A stretch of DNA of 64,000 nt, taken from positions 1 to 64,000 of the forward strand of contig NZ_BONX01000036.1 in the NCBI RefSeq assembly GCF_016862935.1, in the 5' to 3' direction. Positions 33,444 to 45,270 of the stretch are shown here, piece after piece. The notes beneath the pieces were generated by a model. It did not search any database. It worked only from the letters and a program-made list of their open reading frames with translations, and was not told where the DNA came from. The translations under genes were made by a program, and so were the position numbers. The DNA is from Plantactinospora mayteni. GTDB lineage: Bacteria; Actinomycetota; Actinomycetes; Mycobacteriales; Micromonosporaceae. How positions within the stretch are numbered: the stretch's first letter is position 1; each line of letters opens with the position of its first letter.

Positions 33444-33890
33444 TATTCGATCACCGTAGCCGACATCGTTCCCAGCGGCGAGAGCAGGCAGGACGTCCGC
33501 AGCCGACCGGACAGCCGCAACTGACCGGTCGGCTCGGCCGAGGCGCCCCCTCGCGGACTGTGTGCGTCACCGCAACAGATCGACGCATGTCGACTCGTAC
33601 GCCGACCGGTCGGCATCACCGGTCGAGCACGATCGAACCCGGCCGACGGCGGCACCATAAGTTTCTATTATCTGCGGTTCAAGAAACCCGCATTTCCGCC
33701 TGCTGCGTTTGATCCACGGACGGGCCGGTCCATACGGTGTGCGTGCGGCGTACGGAACGGCCCGCGCGGCACCGATTTCGACCTCCGGGCGTTGTCGGGT
33801 CGCCAGCCACCGGAAGACGGTCGTCCGTCACGGCAGCCGGAACCCCCACCGGTCCGAGCCGCAGCGCATGACTTCGGGAGGTTCATACAC
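33444..33890. other. Intergenic region upstream of the LAxTG surface protein
   Basis: 447 bp without a supported gene. It contains the most AT-rich patch of the neighbourhood (about 33655-33700) with a TATTAT hexamer at 33666-33671 that could serve as a -10 box for the plus strand, giving a leader of about 210 nt. The -35 is not clear. No riboswitch or RNA fold was recognised by eye. Confidence 0.5.
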
Positions 33891-35315
33891 ATGCGACGGT
33901 CGCACCGCGGTCGCGCCTCCATCGATTCCGGCCAGCGCCGCCGCCTCCTCGCCGTGGCCGCCGCTCTCGCCGTGTTCGGTGGCCTGGTCGGTGTCACACA
34001 GATCTCCAACGCGGAGAGCCAGCAAGCCGCACCCGGCTGCGAGGCCAGCTCGCCGCCGTCCGCCGGCGCGTCCGAGAGTCCCGGCGCCGCCGGGAACGAC
34101 GCGTCCGCCGAGGCGTCGCCGCCGGCCTCCGCCGAGAAGTGTCCGGCGTCGACCAGCCCGGCCACGCCGCCGGGTACCCCTGGCGGAGCCAGTCCGGGTG
34201 GCGGCGGCCTGAACACCCTGGGCGACGACTGCAAGGCGAGTGACCTTCCCGCGCACACCGGCTTCCAGGACGGCGGCCGGTGCGTGGTGACCGCCTTCGG
34301 TGAGGTGGGTACCGCGGAGCAGAACCCGACGCTGCTGATCGCCCAGGCGCCGCGGACCGTACGCGAGGGAGAGCCGTTCCGGCTGGTGGTGAGCACCCGC
34401 AACCTCGTCCGCGACCGGTTCCTGCCGGCCGGGCGGGGTGGCTACTACCTGGAGTCCTCCCTGCTCAACGACGAGGGTCTGGTCCGGGGCCACTTCCACA
34501 CCGCCTGCCGGATGCTCACCAGCACCCGGGAGGCGGCCGACCCGGCTCCGGTGCCGGCGTTCTTCGTCGCGACCGAGGACGGCAAGGGCAGCGACGAACC
34601 GGACTCGGTGATCATCGAGGTGCCCGGCCTGCCCGCCGGTCTCGCGCAGTGCTCGTCGTGGGCCGGTGACGGTTCACACCGCATCCCGATGATGGTGCGG
34701 GCCAACCAGATCCCGGCGCTCGACTCGGTCCGCATCCAGGTCGAGCCGGCCGAGGAGGAGCCACCGGCGACGGAACCACCGGCCCAGGAGCCTGGTAACG
34801 AGGAACCCGGAAACGAGCAGCCTGGCAACGAGCAGCCCCCGGCCGGCAACCCGGGCGACGAGGAGCCGCCCGCCGGCAACCCAGGCGGCGAGGAGCCGCC
34901 CGCGGGCAATCCCGGCAACGAGCAGCCGCCGGCCGGCAACCCGGGTGGCCAGCAGCCACCGGCCGGGCAGCCCGGCGACGACTCCCCCGAGCAGGAGCCG
35001 GACCAGCAGCAGCCGGGCAAGGGGCAGGAACCGGCCGGCCAGAAGCCGACTCCGCAGAAGCCTGCCGGTGGCGGGGCCAGTCCGACCACTCCGGCCACCG
35101 AGCCGGCGACCGAGGAACCGGCAGCGGGCGACACGAACGTCGCCCAGGGCCCGCCCGCCCGGGACAACGCCGAGACGGCGACGTCCGGTGGTGGCGGTGG
35201 CCTGGCGCTCACCGGTACGAACACCATCGCCTTCCTCGGGCTCGGTGTGGTGTTGCTGATCGCCGGTGCGGCCTTCCTCTACCTGAGCCGCCGACGCCGG
35301 ACGGTACGACGCTGA
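33891..35315 (+). CDS. Proline-rich LAxTG (sortase-anchored) surface protein
   Basis: 474 aa from the ATG at 33891 with GGGAGG 9 nt upstream. N-terminal signal peptide, Ser/Pro/Ala-rich stretch, then a globular domain (about 110-280; DDCKASDLPAHTGFQDGGRC, FHTACRMLTSTRE, GLAQCSSWAGDG) with several Cys that may form disulfides. Next is a disordered repeat region of PPAGNPGxEE/EQ units, and finally LALTG, a hydrophobic helix and RRRRTVRR, the sortase cell-wall sorting signal typical of class E sortases. It should be covalently attached to peptidoglycan. The function of the globular domain is unknown. Confidence 0.85.
   Translation: MRRSHRGRASIDSGQRRRLLAVAAALAVFGGLVGVTQISNAESQQAAPGCEASSPPSAGASESPGAAGNDASAEASPPASAEKCPASTSPATPPGTPGGASPGGGGLNTLGDDCKASDLPAHTGFQDGGRCVVTAFGEVGTAEQNPTLLIAQAPRTVREGEPFRLVVSTRNLVRDRFLPAGRGGYYLESSLLNDEGLVRGHFHTACRMLTSTREAADPAPVPAFFVATEDGKGSDEPDSVIIEVPGLPAGLAQCSSWAGDGSHRIPMMVRANQIPALDSVRIQVEPAEEEPPATEPPAQEPGNEEPGNEQPGNEQPPAGNPGDEEPPAGNPGGEEPPAGNPGNEQPPAGNPGGQQPPAGQPGDDSPEQEPDQQQPGKGQEPAGQKPTPQKPAGGGASPTTPATEPATEEPAAGDTNVAQGPPARDNAETATSGGGGGLALTGTNTIAFLGLGVVLLIAGAAFLYLSRRRRTVRR
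34780..34980 (+). repeat. 30-bp coding repeats (about PPAGNPGxEE)
   Basis: Imperfect 10-codon units encode PPAGNPGDEE, PPAGNPGGEE, PPAGNPGNEQ and PPAGNPGGQQ, preceded by shorter EPGNEE/QPGNEQ units. They form a spacer between the globular domain and the wall-anchor of the LAxTG protein. Confidence 0.8.
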
Positions 35316-35350
35316 CGCTGGTCGGCGGAGCGACACAAGTTCGAGGTGTA

Positions 35351-35404
35351 CTCGAACCGACCCGGTAGCGGATGACGCTCGAACCGACTTAGTGGCGCAT
35401 GACG
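35351..35404. repeat. 27-bp diverged tandem repeat
   Basis: Two units start with CTCGAACCGAC and end with ATGACG, about 21 of 27 positions equal. They lie between the surface-protein stop and the terminator hairpin. Confidence 0.65.
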
Positions 35405-35442
35405 CGAAGGCCCGGCTCGTCGACAGACGAGCCGGGCCTTCG
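35405..35442. terminator. Perfect 17-bp hairpin, bidirectional terminator
   Basis: CGAAGGCCCGGCTCGTC pairs with its exact complement after a 4-nt GACA loop. It lies between the plus-strand surface protein and the minus-strand katG, which end on either side, so it can stop transcription from both. Confidence 0.8.
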
Positions 35443-35467
35443 TCCGGGCCGGCCTGGGCGGGCCGGA

Positions 35468-37832
<2,365 letters not shown>

Positions 37833-38251
37833 CAGCGGCCCCAGTAGATGACCTCGGCCTCGTCGATCGAGAAGCCGTCGTCGTCGGACCCGGTCAGGCA
37901 GGGCGCCTCGCCGACGGCGCAGTCGACGTCGGAGATGCGACCGCAGGACCGGCACACGGCGTGGTGGTGGTTGTCCCCGACCCGCGACTCGTAGCGGGCC
38001 ACCGAGCCGGACGGCTGGATGCGCCGGATCAGACCCGCCGCGGTGAGCGCGTGCAGCGAGTCGTAGACGGCCTGGTGGGAGACGTCGGGAAGATCCGTAC
38101 GCACGGCACCGATGATCGAGTCGGTGTCGGCGTGCGGGTGCGCGTAGACCGCGTTCAGCACGGCCACCCGGGGACGGGTCACCCGCAACGCGGCCCCGCG
38201 CAGTAACTGCGGGAAGTCAACGGGCGCCAGCACGCCTCGCAGTCTGCTCAC

Positions 38252-38269
38252 TTATCTGGAATCAGTCAA
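38252..38269 (-). promoter_or_regulatory. Candidate FurA box overlapping the furA start
   Basis: TTGACTGATTCCAGATAA (minus strand) directly abuts the GTG start, AT-rich compared with its surroundings and partly dyadic, in the place where actinobacterial FurA proteins bind their own promoter. A CATATT hexamer (38277-38272) lies just upstream and could be the -10. Confidence 0.5.
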
Positions 38270-38325
38270 GAATATGGGCTCGATGTCACGCGTGATCCCC
38301 GAACCCCGCTCGGCCGCCGAACCAC

Positions 38326-38357
38326 GCCGGCCCGGGACCTTCCGGTCCCGGGCCGGC
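38326..38357 (-). terminator. Perfect 14-bp hairpin downstream of the metallophosphoesterase gene
   Basis: GCCGGCCCGGGACC pairs perfectly with GGTCCCGGGCCGGC across a TTCC loop, 13 bp after the stop codon of the giant gene, reading on the minus strand. It shields the furA promoter from read-through. Confidence 0.75.
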
Positions 38358-38370
38358 CGCGCGGCATCCG

Positions 38371-41300
38371 CTACTTGATCAACTTCCACGGGCCGTTCGG
38401 GTCACCCGGCGTCTGGTTCCGGGTGTACCACTTGGCCTCGTAGACATGGCTCCGGTAGGACACCCGGTCGCCCGCCTGGTAGACGGTGCTGGGCGTCCAG
38501 GCCGCCGGGCTGCCGTCCGGTGCCGGCGGGGCGATCTCCGCCCAGGCACCGGTCGGGTTCCCCGGTGCCTGGTTCCGGGTGTACCAGCGGGCCCGGAAGA
38601 TCTTCCCGTCGTACGTCACCACGTCGCCCGAGTCGAAGATCCGGGACGCCGTCCAGATCGTGACACCCTCCTCGGTCATGGCCAGTTCCTGCCACGGACC
38701 GTTCGGATCACCCGGCTTCTGGTTCTTCGCATACCAGGAGGCCAGGTAGACCCTGCCCTGGTAGCTGACCCGGTCACCGCTGTCGTAGACCTTCGACGCG
38801 CTCCAGGCCGCCGGCAGTCTCACCGTCACGGTGCCGGTGCCCTGCGCCGGGTCGAGGTGCTCGCTCCCGGAGTACGACGCGGTGAGCCTGTGCTCGCCGC
38901 CCGCGAGGCCCACCGGCAGGGTGAACGTCGTGCTGCCACCGGAGAGCGTCGCCGAGCCGCGCATCGTGTCGCCCTCGCGCACCTCCACCGTGCCGGAGAC
39001 CGGCGCCGTGCCGGCGGTGACCCTGACCGTCACCGTCGCCGCCGTACCCCAGTCGACCGTGGCCGGGCTGACGGTCACCGTCGGCGCGCCCTTGGCGGTA
39101 CGGAACACCGCCGGCTGGGCCACCGCCGTACCGTCGTCGGCGCTGCGGGCCGAGACGATCCAGGCGTACGAGGTGCCCGGCACCAGCCCGCCCCAGGTCA
39201 CCGTGGCGGTGCCGTTCGCGTTCACCTCGTCCGTCCCGATCACGCCGGACGGCACGTACGCGGCCAGCGAGTCGGTGGAGAACGAGGTCTTCCGGCTGGT
39301 CAGGTCGACCGGCAGGGTCAGGTTGTCCTCCGCACCGTTGTAGCGCGGCGTGGTCTGGCTGCCGTCCGCCCGGATGTCGTACTCGGTCGCCCCGAAGTTC
39401 TCCAGCAGCGGCGAGTACGTGTCGATGGACATCTCGGCGCGCTCCACGTCGAACTGCATCAGGCGCAGGAAGCTCGCCCCGAACTGCAACCGGTCGGTGG
39501 CCTTGTGGTCCGGCGTACCGTCCCGGTTCAGGTCGATGTTGCCGGCCGCGTCGACCAGGTCGGGCCAGAGTTCACCGGCCGGCACCGTGTAGAACTGGTA
39601 GTCCGCCAGCAACTCGACCACGTCGTGCGTCACGGTGACGCCGACCTTTGTCTTCAGGTTGGTGCCGACGCCGTGCTCGTGCCCGGCAAGCACCAGGAAG
39701 ACGTTCGGGTTGTTCTCGACGACCAGCTTGTAGAGCGGCGAGCCGTCCGGCGCCGAGAAGGCCGCGCCCCGGCCGTCGGGGTTGGTCGACGGCTTCAGGT
39801 AGTCGTGCGAGAGCAGGATCCCGTTCCGGTCCTTGTAGCGCTTGAACACCGAGTCGGCCCAGCGGGCCTCATCCGGCGTCACCCCATAGGACAGGCCGAC
39901 GGCGACGAAGTCCAGGCCACCGGCGGTGAAGAGGACGTAGTTGTTCTGGTTGTCCCGGCCGGGCGTGACGGTGCCGTCGGGCTTGGTCACCTCGTCCCAG
40001 GCGTGGTATTCGGCGCCCGCCGGCCACCCCTTCGCCACCTGGTAGTACCGGTCGGCACCGAACGTCCGGCTGAACCGGGAGTCCGGGCCGGTCTCGGCAC
40101 CGAGCTGGTTGTCGTGGTTGCCGGCGATGACCTGGTTGACCACGCCCTTGTCGTCGAGGATCCGCTGGTAGCTGGAGGCGCGGTCGAACTCCCGGTCGAC
40201 CTGCTCGTTCAGTCCCGGCCGCTGCAACGAGCCGTCCGGGTTCTTGGCCAGCGGGTCGTAGTAGTCGTTCTCGATCACGTCACCGGTGTGCGCGGTGTAC
40301 GCGATCTTGCGGCCCGCCGCGTTGTCGGCGATCCACTGGGTCTGCCCCCGGTACGCCGCAGCGAAGATCGCCTGCTCCTCGGCCGTCTGGATGTCCGACG
40401 GCTCGGCCCGGCCGTCGAAGTCGTCGTACGTGCCGCCGGCCGCGCCCTCGCTCAGGTACTGGGTGTCGGTGAAGTGCGCGAGCGCGAAGTCGTACGTCGC
40501 CGGGTCCTCGAACCGGTCCTTGTCGTTCTGCGCCGAGGAGTCGCGCGGGGAGAGGTCGTCGGCGAACGGGTCCTCGCCGGTGACCAGCACGTGCACGGTG
40601 CCGCCGTCCCGGTAACCCTCGGTCAGCGGGGCGGTGAGCACGGTGCTCTGCCCGGCCTGGCCCCGGGAACTCGTCAACACCACCCACTTCTTGCCGGCCG
40701 GGTCCCAGACCCGCAGCGCCACCACCCGCTTCGGGTCGGCGGTACCCTCCCAGCGCAGGATCGGCGTCTCGTCGGTCGCCCCGAGCTTCAGGTCGTACCG
40801 CTGGAACACCACGTCCCGGCTGGACGGGGTGTCGATGGTCCGGCCGTCGAGCGGGCGCAGCGAGCCGACATCGACGCTCTTGTCGTGCGCCACGTCCAGC
40901 GTGGTCGGCACGGCGGACGCCTCGCCCTGGTAGCCCGCCGTCGGGAGCACCAGGTCCGCCCTGGTGAAGGTGGCGGTCAGCGGTACCCCGTCCTCGCCGG
41001 GGATCTTCGCGGAGAGCGTGGCCGACGGCGCGTTGCCACCGGCGACGGCCGCGCCGAGTTCGGTCGGCACGTCCGGGATGCTCGCGCTGGTGAACCGCAC
41101 CTCCCGGGTGGCCGTGTTGCCGAGCGTGTCGGTCGCGGTCACCGCCAGGGTGTGGTCGCCGGCGGGCAGGCCGTGGCCGATCTGGTCGCCCTGGGCGACC
41201 GGCTTGCCGTCCAGGGCGATGGCGGGCGTCCCGGCCACCCCGGTGGCGTCGGTGACCCGGACGTCCAGCGCGACGGTCGCGGTCAGCCGCTGGCCCGGCG

Positions 41301-43359
41301 CCGGGACGCTGCTCTGCACCACCGGCGCGGTGTTGTCGACGGTGAAGTGCCGGGTCGAGGTCTTGTCGCCGACGGTCGCCCGGATGGTGTGCGCGCCGTC
41401 CGAGATCGCCGTCGTGTCCACGTCGGCCCGCTTGCCCAGCGCCCGGAGCGCGGAGCCGTCCTCGGCGGTGACGTCGAACAGGATCGCCTTGGTCAGCGTG
41501 GCGTTGTGGCTGCTGCCGCAGGTGCCGTCCCCGACGTGCACGGTCACCGGCGCACCCACCGGATAGCTGGTCGAGCCGATGGTGACGGTGGTCCCGGCGA
41601 TCATCCGGGTCAGTTGGGTCGCCTTCCCGCTGACCGGGGCGAGCTGGAAGTCGCGCAGCGTGAAGTCGTCGTAGTTGTCGCAGCCACCGGGTCTGGCGCT
41701 GCCGTGGTCGCTGCCGGCGACGAACTCCAGCACGTTGACGCCGGGTACCAGCCACTCGTTCGGGAACGCGAGGTCGGCGACCTCCTTCTCCCAGACGCCG
41801 AGGTCCAGCGGGATGCCGTTGACCAGTACCTTGTTGTCGAATCCGTTGTCGGCGCCGTTGCCGCCGACGAAGACCTTCAGGTGCGCGTCGCCGCCGCTGC
41901 CCAGGGTGTCGATGGTGCGGGTGGTCGGCGCGCCCTCGACGGTGAAGTGGAACTCGGCCTCCTTGTTGGGGCCGCAGGTCCCGTCGCCGAGCGCGAGCGA
42001 GGCGTCGGTGGTCGCCGCCTTCGTCACCGTCGAGCCGGTGGTGGTGACCAGGTAGGTGGTGCCGGGCGTCACCGTCCCCGGCGTACTCAGCGCCAGGCTC
42101 ACCGAACCGCGGGTGAGCCGGAAGTCGTCGTGGTTCGGGCAGGTCGCGCCGTTGGCGCTGCCGTTGTAGTCGCCGGTCCTGACCTCGACGACGTTGTCAC
42201 CGGGCCGCAGGAACCGGGTGGGAAAGTCCAGGCTGACCTGCGCCGCACCGCTGACCGCGTAGTCGCCGCCCAGCTCGACCCGGTTCCCGTTCACCAGTAC
42301 GTGGTTGTGGTACTTCGCCTCCATCGAGTTGCCGGCCTCGACCGTCAGGCCGAGGGTCGCGGTACCGGCGGCGAGCGTCTCCGCGTTCTCGGCGGGCCGG
42401 TCGTCGATGGAGAGCGACTCGACGGTGTCGGTACTGCCGTTCGGCAGCGCGGCGATCACCGGCCGGGTACCCCGGACCAGCGCGCCGTCGGCCGGGGTCA
42501 GCTTCGCCGCACCGGGAGCGGCGTTGTTGACCTCGACGGTGACGCTCTGCTTCGCGCCCGACCGGCTGGTCGCGGCGATGGTGTGCCGGCCGTTGTCGAG
42601 TTCGGTGGTGTCCAGCTCGGCGGTCAACCCGGCCGTACTGCCGGGCTCACCGGAGACGACGAAGGTGAGATCCTGGGTCAGCAGGTTCCGGCCACTGCCA
42701 CAGGTGCCGTCGCCGAAGTTGTAGCTGAACAGGTTCTGCTCGCCGTCGGCGACCACGCCGAGCAGGCTGAGGTTGATGCCGCTCAGCGGGAAGTCGTCGT
42801 AGTTGTGGCACCGGCCACCCTCGCCGTACGGGAGTTGCTCGTAGCCGGTGGCGTTGGTGTTGGTGGTGTCGACCCAGGCCCAGCCGGCGTGCACGGTGAC
42901 GGTGTTCACCCCGGAGCGCAGCCACGAGCCGGGGAAGGCCAGGCTGCCGCTGTTCCCACCGGGGATGGTGGGAAAGTAGATCCGGTCCGCCTCGGCGGTG
43001 TGGTCGTTGACGGTGAGGTAGTTGCGGTAGCGGGCCTCGGTGCCGTTGCCACCCATGTCGAAGCCGAACCGCGCCGTGCCGGCGGTCTTGTCGGCGTCGA
43101 CCTGCTCGCCGTCGACGGTGAGGCTGACCACCGAGTCGTCCTCGCTGGTGGGCTCGGCGGTGACGGTGACGCTGCCGTCCAGGGTCTGCCCGTCGATCAG
43201 GTTGAGCACCGGTGCACCGGCGGCGGCCGGCGGCGGGGGTTCCTCGGCCACCGCCACCGGCGGCACGAGCGCCGGCCCGGTCCCGGCGACGAGCGCGACG
43301 ACGAACACTGGCCAGAGCGCGCGCAGGCGTCTGGCGCCCACCCGCGATTGGTTCGACAT
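38371..43359 (-). CDS. Giant secreted metallophosphoesterase with Ig-like and three CBM5/12-type modules
   Basis: 1662 aa from the ATG at 43359 (GGAG 9 nt upstream; the longer frame was rejected). Signal peptide ends near PVAVAEE. Residues about 40-750 are repeated beta-sandwich segments with GTCGSxxxA blocks (four variants of GDGTCGS/GP) and Ig-like domains. The calcineurin-like phosphoesterase lies at about 1000-1350: HFTDTQYL, HTGDVIENDYY, IAGNHDNQ, LLSHDYL and LAGHEHGVG give the full dinuclear metal set. Fibronectin/Ig-like domains follow, then three C-terminal modules W(S/T)ASxxxDSGDxVxYxGxxxxAxWYxxNQxPG of chitin-binding type. It likely hydrolyses phosphoesters while bound to a polysaccharide outside the cell. 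Confidence 0.92.
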   Translation of the reverse strand: MSNQSRVGARRLRALWPVFVVALVAGTGPALVPPVAVAEEPPPPAAAGAPVLNLIDGQTLDGSVTVTAEPTSEDDSVVSLTVDGEQVDADKTAGTARFGFDMGGNGTEARYRNYLTVNDHTAEADRIYFPTIPGGNSGSLAFPGSWLRSGVNTVTVHAGWAWVDTTNTNATGYEQLPYGEGGRCHNYDDFPLSGINLSLLGVVADGEQNLFSYNFGDGTCGSGRNLLTQDLTFVVSGEPGSTAGLTAELDTTELDNGRHTIAATSRSGAKQSVTVEVNNAAPGAAKLTPADGALVRGTRPVIAALPNGSTDTVESLSIDDRPAENAETLAAGTATLGLTVEAGNSMEAKYHNHVLVNGNRVELGGDYAVSGAAQVSLDFPTRFLRPGDNVVEVRTGDYNGSANGATCPNHDDFRLTRGSVSLALSTPGTVTPGTTYLVTTTGSTVTKAATTDASLALGDGTCGPNKEAEFHFTVEGAPTTRTIDTLGSGGDAHLKVFVGGNGADNGFDNKVLVNGIPLDLGVWEKEVADLAFPNEWLVPGVNVLEFVAGSDHGSARPGGCDNYDDFTLRDFQLAPVSGKATQLTRMIAGTTVTIGSTSYPVGAPVTVHVGDGTCGSSHNATLTKAILFDVTAEDGSALRALGKRADVDTTAISDGAHTIRATVGDKTSTRHFTVDNTAPVVQSSVPAPGQRLTATVALDVRVTDATGVAGTPAIALDGKPVAQGDQIGHGLPAGDHTLAVTATDTLGNTATREVRFTSASIPDVPTELGAAVAGGNAPSATLSAKIPGEDGVPLTATFTRADLVLPTAGYQGEASAVPTTLDVAHDKSVDVGSLRPLDGRTIDTPSSRDVVFQRYDLKLGATDETPILRWEGTADPKRVVALRVWDPAGKKWVVLTSSRGQAGQSTVLTAPLTEGYRDGGTVHVLVTGEDPFADDLSPRDSSAQNDKDRFEDPATYDFALAHFTDTQYLSEGAAGGTYDDFDGRAEPSDIQTAEEQAIFAAAYRGQTQWIADNAAGRKIAYTAHTGDVIENDYYDPLAKNPDGSLQRPGLNEQVDREFDRASSYQRILDDKGVVNQVIAGNHDNQLGAETGPDSRFSRTFGADRYYQVAKGWPAGAEYHAWDEVTKPDGTVTPGRDNQNNYVLFTAGGLDFVAVGLSYGVTPDEARWADSVFKRYKDRNGILLSHDYLKPSTNPDGRGAAFSAPDGSPLYKLVVENNPNVFLVLAGHEHGVGTNLKTKVGVTVTHDVVELLADYQFYTVPAGELWPDLVDAAGNIDLNRDGTPDHKATDRLQFGASFLRLMQFDVERAEMSIDTYSPLLENFGATEYDIRADGSQTTPRYNGAEDNLTLPVDLTSRKTSFSTDSLAAYVPSGVIGTDEVNANGTATVTWGGLVPGTSYAWIVSARSADDGTAVAQPAVFRTAKGAPTVTVSPATVDWGTAATVTVRVTAGTAPVSGTVEVREGDTMRGSATLSGGSTTFTLPVGLAGGEHRLTASYSGSEHLDPAQGTGTVTVRLPAAWSASKVYDSGDRVSYQGRVYLASWYAKNQKPGDPNGPWQELAMTEEGVTIWTASRIFDSGDVVTYDGKIFRARWYTRNQAPGNPTGAWAEIAPPAPDGSPAAWTPSTVYQAGDRVSYRSHVYEAKWYTRNQTPGDPNGPWKLIK

Positions 43360-43372
43360 GACGGGTTTCTCC

Positions 43373-44269
43373 TTATGTGACAGCGGTGAGATTGATCGCC
43401 GCGACTGCGGTGAGGCCGACGCCGAACACGGTGATGCCGGCGGCGGCGAGGACGGGGGCGACCCGGGTGGCCTGGCGCAGCAGGCCGGACGAGCGCGCGC
43501 CACGGATGACGACGGAGTTGCCGGCGATGGCGAGCAGGCCGACGCCGAACAGGACGACGGCCATCCCGATGCCGAAGGTCAGGACGAGCAGCAGGGCGAA
43601 GCCGGCCCGCCCGATGAACAGGCCGGTGACCAGGACGAGGAACGCGGCCGGGGACGGTGTGAGCCCGCCGGAGATGCCGAGCAGCACCAGCCCGGGTCGC
43701 TTGCCGTACTCGTGCTGGTGCCCGTGGCTGTGCGGGTGGCCGTGATCGTGGCCGTGGTCGTGGCTGTGCGGGTGGTCGTGATCGTGGTCGGGCGAGTGGG
43801 GGTGGGCGTGATCGTGGGTGTGCGGGTGCCGGTGCAGGTGGCGGCGTACCAGCCAGAGGCCGGTGGCCACCACCAGCAGGCCGGCGACCAGCTCCAGCCA
43901 GGTGGTGAGCTGCGGCAGCCGGACGACGTCGGCGAGGGACAGGAACGTCCAGGCCACGGCGATCACCAGTACCGAGAGCGTGTGCATCACCGCCACCGAG
44001 CCGCCCAGCCAGGCGGCGTCGCGGATCCTGCCCCGCGACCCGACCAGGTACGCCGCCGCGAGGCTCTTGCCGTGTCCCGGCGCCACCGCATGGCCCGCCC
44101 CGGCGAGGAACGCGAGCGCGAACGCCAACGGTGGCACGCCGGGCGCGGAGACCAGTCCCTGTAGCCGGTCGGCAAGGCCGGCGCCCTGGATGACGGCGCC
44201 CTGAATGGCGTCGGCGTGGATGGGCGCAGCGTGGGTGATGGCAGCGTGGACGAGGGCGGTCGCGCTCAT
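43373..44269 (-). CDS. NicO-family nickel/cobalt transporter (RcnA/HoxN-like) with His-rich loop
   Basis: 298 aa, six or more membrane helices. Signature HAVAPGHGKSLAAAYLVGSRG and GGLTPSPAAFLVL belong to the NicO/RcnA group. A cytoplasmic loop at about 145-190 is extraordinarily rich in His-Asp-Pro (HDHDHPHSHDHGHDHGHPHSHGH-type, interrupted), a metal buffer. ATG overlaps the upstream gene stop (ATGA). Whether it imports or exports cannot be decided from sequence; the His-rich loop and companion protein are typical of actinobacterial exporters of this family. The 13-bp gap to the metallophosphoesterase start suggests a shared transcript. Confidence 0.9.
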   Translation of the reverse strand: MSATALVHAAITHAAPIHADAIQGAVIQGAGLADRLQGLVSAPGVPPLAFALAFLAGAGHAVAPGHGKSLAAAYLVGSRGRIRDAAWLGGSVAVMHTLSVLVIAVAWTFLSLADVVRLPQLTTWLELVAGLLVVATGLWLVRRHLHRHPHTHDHAHPHSPDHDHDHPHSHDHGHDHGHPHSHGHQHEYGKRPGLVLLGISGGLTPSPAAFLVLVTGLFIGRAGFALLLVLTFGIGMAVVLFGVGLLAIAGNSVVIRGARSSGLLRQATRVAPVLAAAGITVFGVGLTAVAAINLTAVT

Positions 44270-45042
44270 GCGAGCTGTCCGGGACGCCCGTTCGGCAGCG
44301 CCTCGGCGGCCCGGCGGCGCCGGGTCGACCGGCGGAACAGCAGCAGCCCGCCGACCGCGACCAGCACGATCCCGCCGAGCACGGCGCCGAGCTGGACGGC
44401 GGCGCTCCGGCCGAGATCGTCGGACGCGCCGGGCGCCGGTGGTTCACCTGGTACGCCGGCCGGTACCGCCGCCTCGCCGAGCACCCAGTCGTGCGAGTCC
44501 TGGCCCGACTCGTACACCGCGCGGGCGCCGCCCGGGCCGGTGGCCAGCGTCCGGTACGCCGGGTTCAGGTCGGTCAGCGTCCGGACCGCGACGGCGACCG
44601 TGCCGATCGGGCCGGGGCAGGTGTAGTCGAGGGTGGCGCCGCCGCGGGCCAGGTCGCCCGGCGGCTGGACGGAGCCGGTGCACGGCTCTCCGGCGCTGCT
44701 GACCGTGATCTGTTGGAGCAGGTACGCCGCGAACCGGTCGGAGGCGGTGAGTGCCGCCGCGTCCGAGTCCTGGTAGAAGACGGCGCCGTCGAGCAGTACC
44801 CGTTCCTGCGGCAGCAGGCCGAGCGAGACCCCGAGCAGGGTCAGGTCGTCAAGGCCGCCGACCTTCCAGCGGACGTGCACGACCTCGGGGCGCTGCCGGT
44901 CGGGAGCGATGGCGACGGTCTGCGGATCGCCGAACGGGTGCGCCTCGGCCGGGGCGGGCGCGCCGAACAGGGTCGCGGCGAAAGCCAACAGCGCGAGGGC
45001 GCCGACTCGGTTGCGGCGCGGCCGACGTCCGCGTGGGGGCAA
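44266..45042 (-). CDS. Membrane-anchored companion protein of the NicO transporter
   Basis: About 258 aa. Both in-frame candidates are TTG: at 45042 with GGAG 8 nt upstream (chosen) and at 45048 with GGAG too close. Signal peptide ending AEAHPFGDP, extracytoplasmic domain (VVHVRWKVGGLDDLTLLGVSLGLL, DRFAAYLLQQITVSSAGEPC), C-terminal helix LGAVLGGIVLVAVGGLLLF and basic tail. It is the conserved partner preceding NicO genes in actinobacteria; function unknown, possibly metal delivery. Confidence 0.82.
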   Translation of the reverse strand: MPPRGRRPRRNRVGALALLAFAATLFGAPAPAEAHPFGDPQTVAIAPDRQRPEVVHVRWKVGGLDDLTLLGVSLGLLPQERVLLDGAVFYQDSDAAALTASDRFAAYLLQQITVSSAGEPCTGSVQPPGDLARGGATLDYTCPGPIGTVAVAVRTLTDLNPAYRTLATGPGGARAVYESGQDSHDWVLGEAAVPAGVPGEPPAPGASDDLGRSAAVQLGAVLGGIVLVAVGGLLLFRRSTRRRRAAEALPNGRPGQLA

Positions 45043-45218
45043 GGACAACGCTCCGGGGTGTACGGTCTACGGCGCGCTGAGGGCGCGATTATCCACACAC
45101 CCTGCCGGGATTTCACGAACCCACAGGTCCGGTCCAGTGATCAGCAGGCAATGTCGACGTGAACAGTTAGTTGATCAATCTGGCGCCCGGCTGTGCGGTG
45201 CTGACCGAGCCGGCGGGA

Positions 45219-45254
45219 CATCTGGTGCCGGCGGAGCATCTGGTGCCGGCGGAG
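45219..45254. repeat. 18-bp perfect tandem repeat
   Basis: CATCTGGTGCCGGCGGAG occurs twice head to tail in the 222-bp gap between the propeller lipoprotein stop and the NicO companion gene. Confidence 0.9.
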
Positions 45255-45270
45255 CGGCGGAACCATCCGG

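Noticed and set aside
38446-43380. 1644-codon plus-strand open frame opposite the metallophosphoesterase
   Set aside because: Composition (RRVGAV-rich, no domains) is that of an antisense shadow; the minus frame has a full domain set.
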